DNA of 64,000 nt from Megasphaera sp. NM10 (GCF_000417505.1 NZ_APHY01000013.1:1-64000); one strand, 5' to 3'. Shown: positions 55,839 through 64,000, numbered from the stretch's first letter. The notes: generated by a model from the letters alone, not told the origin. Numbers and translations are program-made.

Positions 55839-57797
55839 TCAGTCCTTCTGATAGTACTTCGCTTCGAAGCCGTCCGCGTTCATCACGAGACCTTCGTTCC
55901 AGGGTGCGTTCTTGCACATGATCGCAATCGCTTCATCGAGGTTCCCCTTGCCTTCCGGCATTTCAAGGATGACTTCGTCATGAATGTGCGCGCATATCTT
56001 GTACCCCGCTCGTGTAAGTCTCGCCATCGCGGCGCAGAGGCAGTCACGGGCAATGGCCTGAACCGCATTTTCAACAATTTTTCCACCATATGTTTCCAGC
56101 TTCCCCCAGCGGCCTGACGTCGTCTTACTGCCGCCCAGGCCGGTGTAGATAATGGCCTCGCTGCCGAATCGGTTCTGCCCGATGTGGGCGTTGAGGTACA
56201 CCAGGTGACGTCCTGACGGCAGTTCAATGTAAAGGTCGCCGTCTTCCTGGTGGAAGTACAGGTCTTTCTGCTTGAGCTTCGTCGGGATGCCGGTGACGGC
56301 TTTCATCATGGCTGTCTCGACGTCGCCCCAAAGCTTTACGATGTGCGGCGATGCGGCACGCCACTTGTTGACGACGTTCTGTAATTCCGTGTCGGAAAGG
56401 CCCATCTTGTCGGCCCCCATCGCTTTCAGGGCTCCGATGCCGCCACCATAACCACAAGCCAGCGTAGCCACCTTGCCTTTCTGCCGAAGCTCTCCATTGA
56501 TGCCATGTTTTACAACAGGGACGCCGAACATGGCACTCGCCGTGGCGCAGTAGATGTCTTTCCCCGCCGCGAACGCTTCCATTTCCCACGTTTCCCCGGC
56601 AAGCCAGGCAATGACGCGGGCTTCGATGGCGGAAAAGTCGGCGACGATGAACCGTGTCCCTTTTGGCGCTTCAAGCGCCGTGCGGACGAGCTGGGAAAGT
56701 ACGTCCTGTACGTCGTCGTAGCACATTTTAAGCGCCTCTAAATCGCCGTCAATGACCATCTGACGCGCGGCGTCGAGGTCGGGCATAGAGTTACGCCTGA
56801 GGTTCTGAAGTTGTACGATACGGCCGGCAAAGCGGCCCGTCCTGGCGGCCCCGTAGAACTGGAACATGCCCCGGATGCGGTCGTCGCTGCATGCCGCGTT
56901 TTTCATCGCGTCGTACTTCTTGACGCTCGACTTACTGATTTTTTGCCGAATCAGCAGCATCAGGCGTACGTCGCTGGGAAGCTCCCCGGCCAGGAGGTCC
57001 TTGACGGATTCTTTCGAGAGCGATTCAATCGGACGTCCCAGCTTTTCTTCGAGCCAATCTTTCACCTGAAGTGGCGAGTTCGGATTGTCAAGGCCCGTGA
57101 TTTCTCGGGCTTCGTCAAGAAGCCGCTGCCGGTATTCACCGGAGAGGCGAATCGCGTTTTCGACGAGTCGCCGGTTGATCATGATGCCGTTGCGGTTGAT
57201 TTCCTGGTCTACCAGCCAGTTGTCGTGCTCAAATTTCGGCGGCCGGAGGGCTACCAGCTTTTTTCGGATAGCCATTTCAACGACAACGTCCTGCCGATTA
57301 TATTCTTTAAAGATTTTCCATTTTTCGGGTGCGTCCGCCGGCAGGTTCCGCGTGCGTCCACCATTGGCTTTCGTCGGTTTGCACGGCAGGCAGAAGAAGC
57401 GGATCAGCGCTTTGCCGCGCGTGTCTTTCTGCTTGTCTTCCGGAAATCCCATCGCCTTTGCAACCGCTGCAAGGTGCGGCGGGTATGAATTGTAAAGCGC
57501 CAGGATTCGGGTGCATTCCCACTGTTCCTCGGGAAGGTCCGGGAAATATTTCTTTAAACAATTGATTTCAAAGTTGGCGTTAAACGCCGTTTTCAGCACG
57601 TTTTTGTCGTACAGCGCATTGCGTACATCATCGGGAAGTGTTTCTCCCTGCGCCAGGTCGACGACCCGGACGGGGTCGTCATCGAAGGCGTAGGCGAAAA
57701 GAAGGATTTCAAAGTCAGGCGCTTCCATGTATTTGTACACGCTGTACCGGATATCGTTTGAACTATAGGTTTCCAGGTCAATGCTTAAGGTTCTCAT
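55839..57797 (-). CDS. polA: family A DNA polymerase
   Basis: The 652-residue enzyme replicates phage DNA. The N-terminal 3'-5' exonuclease has SIDLETYS (metal-binding D/E), FNANFEINCLKKYF and RQDVVVEMAI. The polymerase domain has motif A (FIVADFSAIEARVIAWLAGE), motif B (QKGKVATLACGYGGGIGALK) and motif C (ICAHIHDEVILEMP). It lacks a 5'-3' exonuclease. It lies next to the DUF2815 and DUF2800 genes, as in many Firmicutes phages. Confidence 0.95.
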   Translation of the reverse strand: MRTLSIDLETYSSNDIRYSVYKYMEAPDFEILLFAYAFDDDPVRVVDLAQGETLPDDVRNALYDKNVLKTAFNANFEINCLKKYFPDLPEEQWECTRILALYNSYPPHLAAVAKAMGFPEDKQKDTRGKALIRFFCLPCKPTKANGGRTRNLPADAPEKWKIFKEYNRQDVVVEMAIRKKLVALRPPKFEHDNWLVDQEINRNGIMINRRLVENAIRLSGEYRQRLLDEAREITGLDNPNSPLQVKDWLEEKLGRPIESLSKESVKDLLAGELPSDVRLMLLIRQKISKSSVKKYDAMKNAACSDDRIRGMFQFYGAARTGRFAGRIVQLQNLRRNSMPDLDAARQMVIDGDLEALKMCYDDVQDVLSQLVRTALEAPKGTRFIVADFSAIEARVIAWLAGETWEMEAFAAGKDIYCATASAMFGVPVVKHGINGELRQKGKVATLACGYGGGIGALKAMGADKMGLSDTELQNVVNKWRAASPHIVKLWGDVETAMMKAVTGIPTKLKQKDLYFHQEDGDLYIELPSGRHLVYLNAHIGQNRFGSEAIIYTGLGGSKTTSGRWGKLETYGGKIVENAVQAIARDCLCAAMARLTRAGYKICAHIHDEVILEMPEGKGNLDEAIAIMCKNAPWNEGLVMNADGFEAKYYQKD

Positions 57798-57820
57798 CAG
57801 TACAGCTCCTTACTTAGCGT

Positions 57821-58387
57821 TTAGAAAAACTGGTCGGCGTCCTGAAGGTCGGCTTCATCGAGCATATTGTCGTCCCAGGAATCGGCACTGACGACGACGC
57901 CGCCAAGCGGTTCTCCGTCTTTAATCTTCCGGATAGCGGTCAGGCCGACGCCGATGCCCTTTTTGCCGGAGTGACTGTAGGCAAAGAGGTTCAGCATGAA
58001 CTGGCACCAGCAGCCGGAATACAGGTCGTCCGGGTCGATGATTTCCGAGCGGTCTTTGCTAAAAAGTTTCGGCTTCTTCGTCGAGCTTGCGTTCATGAAG
58101 TAGCAGCCCTTGTAGTTCGGGTCTTCGCACTTCAGTTCATCGGTGTCTGCGTCGCGCAGCGGTTCATGAATGCCGCGGTCACTGCCGCCCCAGGTGCTGA
58201 TGTTCTTCGGGTCTTTGCGCATCTGCGCGATTTTTTCCTTGATAGCAGCAATCGTGCGCTTTTCCGATTTCGGAATGATGATGGACGCCGTATATTTCGG
58301 TTTCTGCGTCGGATCATCGTTCGGCCGAGGGCTAAACACGTACGCATAAGAGAGTCTGCAAAGTCCTGTCTGAATAGTATTAGCCAT
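57821..58387 (-). CDS. DUF2815 family, ssDNA-binding-protein-like
   Basis: The 188-residue protein has a beta-rich N-terminus (RLSYAYVFSPRPNDDPTQKP), KYTASIIIPKSEKRT and an acidic C-terminal tail ending DADQFF. DUF2815 proteins are found with polymerase and DUF2800 and resemble the T7 gp2.5 class with its acidic tail. A ssDNA-binding role is inferred from this context. Confidence 0.85.
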   Translation of the reverse strand: MANTIQTGLCRLSYAYVFSPRPNDDPTQKPKYTASIIIPKSEKRTIAAIKEKIAQMRKDPKNISTWGGSDRGIHEPLRDADTDELKCEDPNYKGCYFMNASSTKKPKLFSKDRSEIIDPDDLYSGCWCQFMLNLFAYSHSGKKGIGVGLTAIRKIKDGEPLGGVVVSADSWDDNMLDEADLQDADQFF

Positions 58388-58400
58388 AATTTTTTTCCTC

Positions 58401-59531
58401 CTAAATTAAACTGTCGTCAAATTCATCGGCCATTTCTTTTGTGAGGTTGAGCGCCGGCCGTTTGTCGCTCATCTCAACCAGTGTCGGTTTTCCTTTTGGC
58501 TTTTCAATTAAAGCGCCCAGGACAGCCGCCAGCTTCTTCTTTCCAACGCCCTTTTCAAGCGCTGTCAGCGTTTGAAGCTCCTGTGGTTTGAAGATGAGGT
58601 CGTCGGCAATCCCCTCGGCCTGCATCGCTTTGGCGGCAGCGTCTGTATCTGTGATGACGCGGCGGCTTCGCCCTTCGACGAGCTTCAGGCCCGGCCACTT
58701 CTTGCCGTCAAGCGCTTCGGTCAGGGCCGCTTCTTCGACGTCGGTCAGCCAGCGTTTGATATCTTTCGCGGCCAGCAGGATTTCCGCCGTTTCCGCATCC
58801 GTGAGTGTTGCTTCCTCGCGGAGCTTCGTCTTGGCTTTGATGTACTCGGCCAGGGCCTTGCACTTTGTGCGGAATTTGCAGAAGCGGCAGTGATCGCCGG
58901 CTTTGAAATCGCCTTCGCCTTTGTAGGCTTTTTGGGCAATTGGTACGATACTGCGGCCCCAGTCAAGAAGCTCCGAGAGGCTCATCGTATCGGTTGATAC
59001 GCTGTCAAGCCTGGGTTGAATAATGGTCATGTGGACCGTATCAAAACCATAGAGCATGCCGAAGGCTTCGACAGCGCCCAGGGCGTACAGCCTCATCTGT
59101 GTGTTGCCGACGGCATCGACGGGCACGCCCTTGCCGTATTTCAGGTCACAAATTTCCAGTGACTTGTCGGAGACGGTAATCATGTCGCCGGTGCCAAAGC
59201 CTTTCGGTACATAGGCGCTAAAGTCGAGCTTGTACTCAACATGTGCGACCGCATCCGGTGAGGCTTTTCGTGCGGCGTTGATTTTCTCGATGCAGACATC
59301 GACGTAGCGCTGCACCGCTTCTTTCATTTCCTCATTATCGGTCATGACGTCCGCCGTCTTCCCGTCGAGCCAGCCGCGCAGCGTCTTTTCCGCCAGGGCG
59401 TGGGCCTTCGTACCTTCTTCGGCATAAACCGACGTGGATTCGGGTATTTCCGCGTTGATGCGTGCCGACGGCGGGCATGCCAGCCAGCGCGAGGACGACG
59501 ACGCGGAAAGTATTGCGTGGACTCCGGGCAT
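58401..59531 (-). CDS. DUF2800 family PD-(D/E)XK nuclease
   Basis: The 376-residue protein opens MPGVHAILSASSSSRWLACP, the standard DUF2800 start. It has EGTKAHALAE, EVYKLDFS-like VEYKLDFSAYVPKGFGTGD, the ICDLKYGKGVPVD catalytic core and a FRTKCKAL Cys cluster (CRFCKFRTKC). It is a RecB/Cas4-like nuclease probably acting in phage recombination together with DUF2815. Confidence 0.9.
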   Translation of the reverse strand: MPGVHAILSASSSSRWLACPPSARINAEIPESTSVYAEEGTKAHALAEKTLRGWLDGKTADVMTDNEEMKEAVQRYVDVCIEKINAARKASPDAVAHVEYKLDFSAYVPKGFGTGDMITVSDKSLEICDLKYGKGVPVDAVGNTQMRLYALGAVEAFGMLYGFDTVHMTIIQPRLDSVSTDTMSLSELLDWGRSIVPIAQKAYKGEGDFKAGDHCRFCKFRTKCKALAEYIKAKTKLREEATLTDAETAEILLAAKDIKRWLTDVEEAALTEALDGKKWPGLKLVEGRSRRVITDTDAAAKAMQAEGIADDLIFKPQELQTLTALEKGVGKKKLAAVLGALIEKPKGKPTLVEMSDKRPALNLTKEMADEFDDSLI

Positions 59532-59532
59532 G

Positions 59533-59985
59533 CTACTTCACCTCCCACATCTGGCGGACGTCATCCGGGAAGAGCTTCAGAAGGTCCGGCAGCTGGTCGC
59601 GCTTGATGTTTTTCACACTGCATGCGGGTACGTGATTGTCCATGAGCCACTTTTTCATGGTCTTCATGTTCGTCTTGTCCGGCGTTTTGTGGAAGAACGC
59701 CGCTGTACAGGTTCGGAGCTTTACCAGCTCATCTTCGGTGAGCTTATCGCTCTTTGGCGTTTCCGGTTTCGGCGCCGCCGCAGGCGCTACGACTTTCGGT
59801 GCAGGTTCCGCTTCTGGCTGAGGCGTTTCAGTCTTTGCTGTGGGCACGCTGACGGCCTTTTCCGGTTCAGCTGGAGTAACTACCTGCGGCTTGCCGATAG
59901 CGGCCCGTAGGACTTCACATAAGCAGTCTAACGACGTCATCAGTGCCGGCGTTTCATCCAGCGTAATCTTGATGTTGATATCCAT
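59533..59985 (-). CDS. hypothetical protein with Pro/Ala/Glu linker
   Basis: The 150-residue protein has a helical N-terminus, a flexible Pro/Ala/Lys linker (about 38-80) and a C-terminal helical domain (KLTEDELVKLRTCTAAFFHK). It starts one base after the next gene's stop region. It may link two partners in the recombination module. Confidence 0.55.
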   Translation of the reverse strand: MDINIKITLDETPALMTSLDCLCEVLRAAIGKPQVVTPAEPEKAVSVPTAKTETPQPEAEPAPKVVAPAAAPKPETPKSDKLTEDELVKLRTCTAAFFHKTPDKTNMKTMKKWLMDNHVPACSVKNIKRDQLPDLLKLFPDDVRQMWEVK

Positions 59986-60339
59986 CTATTTCAGCTCCTC
60001 TCTGTCAAGCGAATTCAGGATGGCAAGCAGTTCCGGGTACGATTCCGCAACAGGAATGCCGTTTCTTTTCGCGAATTCATATTCCGTCTGGCAGCCGAGG
60101 CTGCTTTCCCAGTCTTCTGTCATATAGACGACGTCACAGCGCGATTCGAGCTCTAAGAGCAGAGACAGGTCGTCGGCGTAATGACGGCGCGAGTAGCGCC
60201 GGCAGGTCACGGAGAGCGCCGGAATGAAAAGTACTTCAGGCAGCTGTTCGGCTAGGTCGCAGCAGATCTTGCGGGCTTTTTCGACGTTGTAGTCGCGGCC
60301 ACCGTACTTATGCGAGACATAAACAAGGTAATGATGCAT
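59986..60339 (-). CDS. DUF4406/nucleoside 2-deoxyribosyltransferase-like protein
   Basis: The 117-residue protein has the Rossmann-like pattern of DUF4406: YLVYVSHKYGGRDYNVEKAR, a CDVVYMTEDWESSLGCQTEY segment and FAKRNGIPVAESYPE. The family is related to nucleoside 2-deoxyribosyltransferases and TIR-like enzymes, and may act on nucleotides. The substrate is unknown. Confidence 0.78.
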   Translation of the reverse strand: MHHYLVYVSHKYGGRDYNVEKARKICCDLAEQLPEVLFIPALSVTCRRYSRRHYADDLSLLLELESRCDVVYMTEDWESSLGCQTEYEFAKRNGIPVAESYPELLAILNSLDREELK

Positions 60340-60431
60340 TGTGCAGCTCCTTTCTTTGCGATATAATAGAAATCGGGTAATCTAACAAAAGCACTAGGGA
60401 AGAGTCGTCTTTTTCGGACGGCTCTTTTTTA
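60339..60431 (+). ncRNA. candidate plus-strand small RNA
   Basis: On the plus strand TTGTGC (60339-60344) and a perfect TATAAT (60362-60367) are 17 bases apart. A 9-bp stem (60401-60425) around TTTTTC and a run of six T follow. The transcript would be about 57 nt and coding-free. All genes around it are on the opposite strand, and its 5' part is antisense to the DUF4406 leader. The -35 is weak. Confidence 0.45.
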
Positions 60432-60445
60432 GTTGTCCAAGGGAA

Positions 60446-61261
60446 TCACTTCCTTTCCTGGCGGCTTTTCCGCCAATACAACTGGCTTTCTTTATGCTGC
60501 TTGTATTTACGCCTTTTGTAGCGGGCCGCGAGGACTTTCGCCGTCGCAATGCCGAGCTTTGTAAGCTCAGGATCCTTCGTGTATAAATGGCGTTGGCAGG
60601 CTCTGGCGTGGGTGCCGCGGTCGATGCATGCCAGATTTTCGAGATTACAGTTTAGTTTGTTTCCGTCGAGAAAGACGATGCAGTGCCCTTTCGGGAGTGG
60701 TCCGTGAGCTTTTTCCCAGACGTAGTGGTGCTTATACACCATCTTTCGTTTCCCCGGTACTTTGATATGGACGTAACCGTCCTGGTCGACGCTTTCGTAG
60801 CCGACTGGTTTTGACGTCGCCGGGATATCACCCTTTTTAAACTGTGTCCGCTCCACTCCCGGGGCGCAGTAGTGCGTGCCCTTGTTCCAAGGGATAAGGC
60901 CCTTCTCGAAACGGCCAGTCAATCCACTGTTCATCTTGTACCGGGCCCGCAGTCCTTTAATCTTGGCGATGCTGAGACGGACGCCAAACTTCTCTTCAAT
61001 CTGTTTTTGCTGGGCTTCATAGCCGAGGCCTTCGCAGTGATTCTTCAGCCATTGGTACTGTTCCCTTGTTAGCAGCTGTTCGGAGATTCCGGATTTCAGT
61101 TTGTGCGCATAGGCGTACTGCCGGACGCGCTTGGCTTCGATGGGATATCCGAAGACTTTGGTCATCTCTTCGGCCAGGTCTTTCATGTACCGGCCTTTGA
61201 TGTGCTTTTTGAGCCAGATGACTTCCGGAGAGTCCGGCATCCACCAGTCAGTCTTCTTCAT
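60446..61261 (-). CDS. HNH homing-endonuclease-like protein
   Basis: The start MKKTDWW (ATG 61259-61261) overlaps the previous gene. The roughly 271-residue protein has DNA-binding helical repeats in its first 110 residues. A free-standing HNH domain of the phage type follows: VYKHHYVWEKAHGPLPKG, HCIVFLDGNKLNCNLENLAC. The C-terminus is very basic. Such genes are mobile or help packaging in some phages. Confidence 0.8.
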   Translation of the reverse strand: MKKTDWWMPDSPEVIWLKKHIKGRYMKDLAEEMTKVFGYPIEAKRVRQYAYAHKLKSGISEQLLTREQYQWLKNHCEGLGYEAQQKQIEEKFGVRLSIAKIKGLRARYKMNSGLTGRFEKGLIPWNKGTHYCAPGVERTQFKKGDIPATSKPVGYESVDQDGYVHIKVPGKRKMVYKHHYVWEKAHGPLPKGHCIVFLDGNKLNCNLENLACIDRGTHARACQRHLYTKDPELTKLGIATAKVLAARYKRRKYKQHKESQLYWRKSRQERK

Positions 61262-61508
61262 CGTCGTCACCACTCATGAGCATTTTCGGCGCTTCTTTGT
61301 CGTCCCGGTACATGCCGTCGGACCGTGCCAGGGCGGCTTTCAGAACGAGATTCCCTGCCGCGACGATGGACTGACTGACGTCGATGATGGCGTCGGTCTT
61401 CCGAATCTCCTCATCAAGCTCGTCTCCGGTGAGCGCTGGATCATTCAGCCGGCGAAGACGTTCGAAGAGGATGTCGTTCATCTCACCGAGGTTGTTTTTC
61501 TTGCTCAT
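61248..61508 (-). CDS. hypothetical phage protein
   Basis: This 86-residue protein is helical: NDILFERLRRLNDPALTGDE, then VSQSIVAAGNLVLKAALARS. The acidic tail ends DDDEED. Similar small proteins lie in early operons of many phages. The function is unknown. Confidence 0.65.
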   Translation of the reverse strand: MSKKNNLGEMNDILFERLRRLNDPALTGDELDEEIRKTDAIIDVSQSIVAAGNLVLKAALARSDGMYRDDKEAPKMLMSGDDDEED

Positions 61509-61786
61509 TTCGTCGCCCTCCCGTCTTTGATGAGGAGGCGCTGGCCCGGCGTCAGGCCAGCGTTCTTGTTGAGCTTGTTCGTCTGGCAGATGTCGTAGAC
61601 CGTCTGCCGGATGTCTTCACTCTTCGGACGGTATTTCTTGGCAATGTCCCAGACCGTGTCGCCTTTTTCCACCGTGTAATAGGTCAGCTTCACGTCCGGC
61701 GAAGCCATCGCCTGGAATCCGGCATAGCCGACACCGATGGCCAGCGCTGCGGCAAACGTTAGTCCTAAAATCGTTTTCTTTGTCAT
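61505..61786 (-). CDS. exported LysM protein, YneA-like
   Basis: This 93-residue protein has an N-terminal hydrophobic segment (ILGLTFAAALAIGVGYAG) that anchors or exports it. One LysM domain follows (YYTVEKGDTVWDIAKKY, then NKNAGLTPGQRLLIK). Its size and plan resemble YneA, the SOS-induced division inhibitor. Located in the early region, it may modify host division or block superinfection. That is an inference. Confidence 0.72.
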   Translation of the reverse strand: MTKKTILGLTFAAALAIGVGYAGFQAMASPDVKLTYYTVEKGDTVWDIAKKYRPKSEDIRQTVYDICQTNKLNKNAGLTPGQRLLIKDGRATK

Positions 61787-62016
61787 GGTTTTTCAGCTCC
61801 TTCTAAGATTTCGGTAAGGTTTTGTCCGTCGTACTGACGGAGAAAGGCATTAAACGTCGTCTTTCGTACCCGCTTGTACGGGCCGAGCTTCAACGTTGTC
61901 AGCAGGCCCGCTTTGATGATTCGGGAGACAACCGTCGACGATGTTTTCAGCCTGGCCGCGACTTCATCAAGGCTCATCAGCCGGTCGCAGTCGTCGTGGA
62001 TCATGCGGTCTTTCAA
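61783..62016 (-). CDS. excisionase-like/MerR-type helix-turn-helix protein
   Basis: The 77-residue protein has MSLDEVAARLKTSSTVVSRI followed by KLGPYKRVRKTTFNAFLRQY, the winged-helix pattern of Xis-type proteins. It resembles the excisionase-like protein of the left element (13.2 kb). TTG at 62014-62016 follows AAGGAG and overlaps the previous stop. It may be the prophage's own Xis or a regulator. Confidence 0.65.
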   Translation of the reverse strand: MKDRMIHDDCDRLMSLDEVAARLKTSSTVVSRIIKAGLLTTLKLGPYKRVRKTTFNAFLRQYDGQNLTEILEGAEKP

Positions 62017-62297
62017 TTCTCTTCAGCTCCTTCGTGGTCCGCTCTGTACTTTTTCAGCGCTTTTGTCTCGTGGCAGCGGGGCTTTTTCGGCTTTCTTTTG
62101 GCCCGGCCTTTCGCTGTCGTCCCGGGGCGGCAGTCCCGGTGCGCCGGCAGGTACTTCCCGTCTTTGTATACGTGGACATACAAACCTACGATTTCGCGCT
62201 TACAGAGGCAGCACTTAATTTTTTGGCTCGCCATCGCGGCGTGATACCATTGGCTGATAAAGCCGTTCTTTAGGGCTTCCTTTTCTGCTTTCGTCAT
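62013..62297 (-). CDS. small zinc-finger-like protein
   Basis: This 94-residue basic protein has a CCLCKREIVGLYVH knuckle followed by HRDCRPG, so a CxxC..HxxC pattern, and a very basic C-terminal region. Its start overlaps the stop of the upstream broken XRE gene (ATGA). A nucleic-acid-binding role is likely but unproven. Confidence 0.6.
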   Translation of the reverse strand: MTKAEKEALKNGFISQWYHAAMASQKIKCCLCKREIVGLYVHVYKDGKYLPAHRDCRPGTTAKGRAKRKPKKPRCHETKALKKYRADHEGAEEN

Positions 62298-62518
62298 GGC
62301 TTGTCACTTCCTTTCAGGACTAAATCGCGCGGGTTGACGTCGAGCGCCTTGGCCAGCTTTGTCAGCGTTCTGTAGCTGACGGCCCGCCCTTTCTTGGCTT
62401 TAAACAGGGTTGCTGCCGATAGGTCGGCGTACATTGCAAGCACGGTGTAACTCCAGCCCCGCGCCTTTCATTCCGAGTCGAGGACATCAAAGTCGATTTT
62501 TGCGTCACCTGAGGGCAT
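62294..62518 (-). pseudogene. XRE-family regulator interrupted by an in-frame TGA
   Basis: From ATG 62516-62518, behind AAGGAG, the frame reads MPSGDAKIDFDVLDSE, then TGA (62468-62470), then KARGWSYTVLAMYADLSAAT and LTKLAKALDVNPRDL to a stop at 62294. The second part is a good helix-turn-helix. One nonsense change has broken it. The junction with the next gene (ATGA) is intact, which suggests recent loss. Confidence 0.65.
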
Positions 62519-62739
62519 CGATATTTCATCTCCTTCTCTTAACAGCGTTTCCGGCGGAACGCCCAAGCTCTTTGCAATCGTCAGTACGGTCTGGAGGCTG
62601 ACGCTGAGTCCAGCCTGATGCGGGAAAGTGTTGGTGCGGAAATGTTCAGCCGTTCCGCCGCTTCACACATCTTCAACCCCGCCTGACGGCGTTTTTCGTC
62701 GAGCACATAGAAATTGATATGCAAGTCAACGGGTTTCAT
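62468..62739 (-). pseudogene. XRE-family regulator with frameshift
   Basis: From ATG 62737-62739 the frame reads MKPVDLHINFYVLDEKRRQA, then AAERLNISAPTLSR, and stops at 62581. A one-base shift around 62618-62625 restores the expected continuation: QAGLSVSLQTVLTIAKSLGV and PPETLLREG. The restored frame then runs into the next broken XRE gene. It was probably once a working regulator, or part of a two-domain one. Confidence 0.65.
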
Positions 62740-62987
62740 TGGTCGTCACCCCCGAACTTTGCCCCGTCGATGAAGTATTCCTTTAAGTCGAGGTCGTAAT
62801 TTTCGCATAATGTCCTGACTTCTGCGAGCGTGAAATCCAATTTATTGAGATTCAGCTTTTGGTTAAACTTCGGTCGGCTGGTGCCTATTGTTTTAGCGGC
62901 GATATCTTGCCGGATGCCGTGCTCTGCGAAAAAGGCTTTCAGCTTCGGGTAGCAGATTTTCTTTCTTACCAGCATTTCGAAGCGCAT
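62736..62987 (-). CDS. Cro/XRE-like regulator
   Basis: The start MRFEMLVRKK (ATG 62985-62987) overlaps the Rha stop in TGATG. The 83-residue protein has a Cro/DUF739-like helix-turn-helix: KAFFAEHGIRQDIAAKTIGT, then RPKFNQKLNLNKLDFTLAEV. It belongs to the early regulatory region. Confidence 0.7.
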   Translation of the reverse strand: MRFEMLVRKKICYPKLKAFFAEHGIRQDIAAKTIGTSRPKFNQKLNLNKLDFTLAEVRTLCENYDLDLKEYFIDGAKFGGDDQ

Positions 62988-63778
62988 CACTTCTTCTTGA
63001 GAATTTCGAGCACTTTCGGACTCCACTTGATTTGATAACCGCTGTGGCCGGAGCTTGCGGTAAACGGTATCGATTCACCGAATTTAGCACCCTTTTCCGT
63101 TAGTACCCAGGGGCCGCTGACGCTTTCCTGCAAGCCTGCGTCTTTCAGCAAAGAATTGGCAAGTTGCGGGTTCGGATTCCCTTTACTCGTTTTCAGGCCA
63201 AGTTCATTGGCGATTTTTGTCGGCGTCAAATAGCCGGGATTCGTTTCAGGCGGGATGAACTGTTTCAAGGGTTCCATATCGACGCCGTACGCTTCCCCGA
63301 CCATCTGCATTGCCGCTGTCATGGCCATTGGCTTTTTCACACCAAATACGTCTGCGATGACCGTTGCGGTATCTGCGGTGTCCTTGACGGCCGTCTTGAT
63401 CATCCGCGTCCGGTAATGCGGGTTCGGTGCAATTTTCGGCACAGCCTGCTGTTTGCGGATTTCTTTTTCCATGGTATTGAAGGCTTCGAGGAATTTCAGC
63501 TTCCATTCCAAGGCCGTCTTGCCGGTAAAACCCATGACCAGCAGAGAAAAGCCGTCGTGGTTCATCAGGTACATCTTGTAGTGTTTTCCGGTACCGGCTG
63601 TGTAGCTGGTTTCATAGAAGTAGTCAGAACCCAATTTTGGGTTTTGACTAATAAGCTCTTCAATATCTCTAATAACGTGGTCGTGGCGTTTGCCAAAGTG
63701 CTCAGCCACTTTCCGGCTGTCTGTAACAAGCTGATTCTTATAAAGCGTTACAAGTTCAGTTTTCTTTTTGTCGGACAA
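62987..63778 (-). CDS. Rha family phage regulatory protein
   Basis: The 263-residue protein has the Rha domain at the N-terminus (VTDSRKVAEHFGKRHDHVIR, then YLMNHDGFSLLVMGFTGKTA and KLKFLEAFNTME). The C-terminal part is AntA/KilA-type helical (TPTKIANELGLKTSKGNPNP, LLKDAGLQE). Rha proteins act as regulators that affect infection in strains lacking integration host factor. The family is certain; the role here is inferred. Confidence 0.88.
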   Translation of the reverse strand: MSDKKKTELVTLYKNQLVTDSRKVAEHFGKRHDHVIRDIEELISQNPKLGSDYFYETSYTAGTGKHYKMYLMNHDGFSLLVMGFTGKTALEWKLKFLEAFNTMEKEIRKQQAVPKIAPNPHYRTRMIKTAVKDTADTATVIADVFGVKKPMAMTAAMQMVGEAYGVDMEPLKQFIPPETNPGYLTPTKIANELGLKTSKGNPNPQLANSLLKDAGLQESVSGPWVLTEKGAKFGESIPFTASSGHSGYQIKWSPKVLEILKKK

Positions 63779-63809
63779 TTTGATTCAACTCTTTTCTAAA
63801 ATCTTGCGT

Positions 63810-63998
63810 TTACGTAAGTTTTTCGGCAAAAAAAACCTTAAGGCTTTCATCGTTTGACATATCCAAGATGTTTTTGAGATTCTGAATTTCGGCGCGTGTG
63901 AAATCACTTTTCCCTTTCATCTTCCGGTATAAAGTGGCTTCATTGACGCCCATACGGTCCGCAACGTCTGCTAATGATAACTGTCGACGGTTCACCAT
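63810..63998 (-). CDS. XRE-family regulator (probably 5'-truncated by window edge)
   Basis: This 62-residue helix-turn-helix has LSLADVADRMGVNEATLYRK and FTRAEIQNLKNIL. The ATG at 63996-63998 lies two bases from the window edge with no ribosome binding site in view, so the gene may begin further right. It resembles a Cro-like protein. Confidence 0.65.
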   Translation of the reverse strand: MVNRRQLSLADVADRMGVNEATLYRKMKGKSDFTRAEIQNLKNILDMSNDESLKVFFAEKLT

Positions 63999-64000
63999 AT

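Overview
The window looks like two mobile elements lying back to back in the chromosome of a low-to-mid GC Firmicute. Strong AAGGAGG-type ribosome binding sites, Firmicutes-type phage families (DUF2800, DUF2815, VRR-NUC/SNF2, XkdX, ArpU-like) and roughly 50% GC suggest a member of the Negativicutes such as Megasphaera. The host is an inference, because no chromosomal housekeeping gene is present.

Element 1 (about 1-17.0 kb) is an integrative, plasmid-like element. Its right end carries a tyrosine integrase, then a divergent CI/Cro-like switch with TACGG-TTTT-CCGTA operators and a consensus -35/-10 promoter. Leftwards follow an excisionase-like gene, a Phage_rep_org_N replication protein and an iteron-rich putative origin with a 168-bp-offset duplication. 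A long minus-strand gene train continues with ArdC, an NrS-1-like prim-pol, a large protein with a degenerate CHC2-like N-terminus, a secreted lytic transglycosylase and many small unknown genes. An IS66-type tnpA runs off the left edge. No structural phage genes and no relaxase are visible in this part.

Element 2 (about 17.6 kb to beyond 64 kb) is a lambda-like siphoprophage transcribed almost entirely on the minus strand, so it reads right to left. The order is: early regulators (XRE fragments, Rha, 61.5-64 kb); replication and recombination (DUF2800, DUF2815, family A polymerase, a frameshifted primase-helicase, VRR-NUC, SNF2 helicase); dCTP deaminase; an ArpU-like activator; a putative cos and late promoter; terminase, portal, protease, capsid and tail genes; tail tip and fibres; a diversity-generating retroelement (DGR); then holin, lysozyme and membrane lysis genes.

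The most striking system is the DGR at 19.9-23.2 kb. It has a DGR-type reverse transcriptase, a 120-bp template repeat, and a variable repeat at the 3' end of a 609-residue tail-tip/receptor-binding protein gene. Of 17 differences between the repeats, 15 fall at template adenines. Other notable signals are an A-AAA-AAC programmed frameshift joining the G- and T-type tail chaperones, two iteron-like replication regions, helically phased 10-bp repeats, a putative late promoter with direct repeats, and a candidate plus-strand small RNA.
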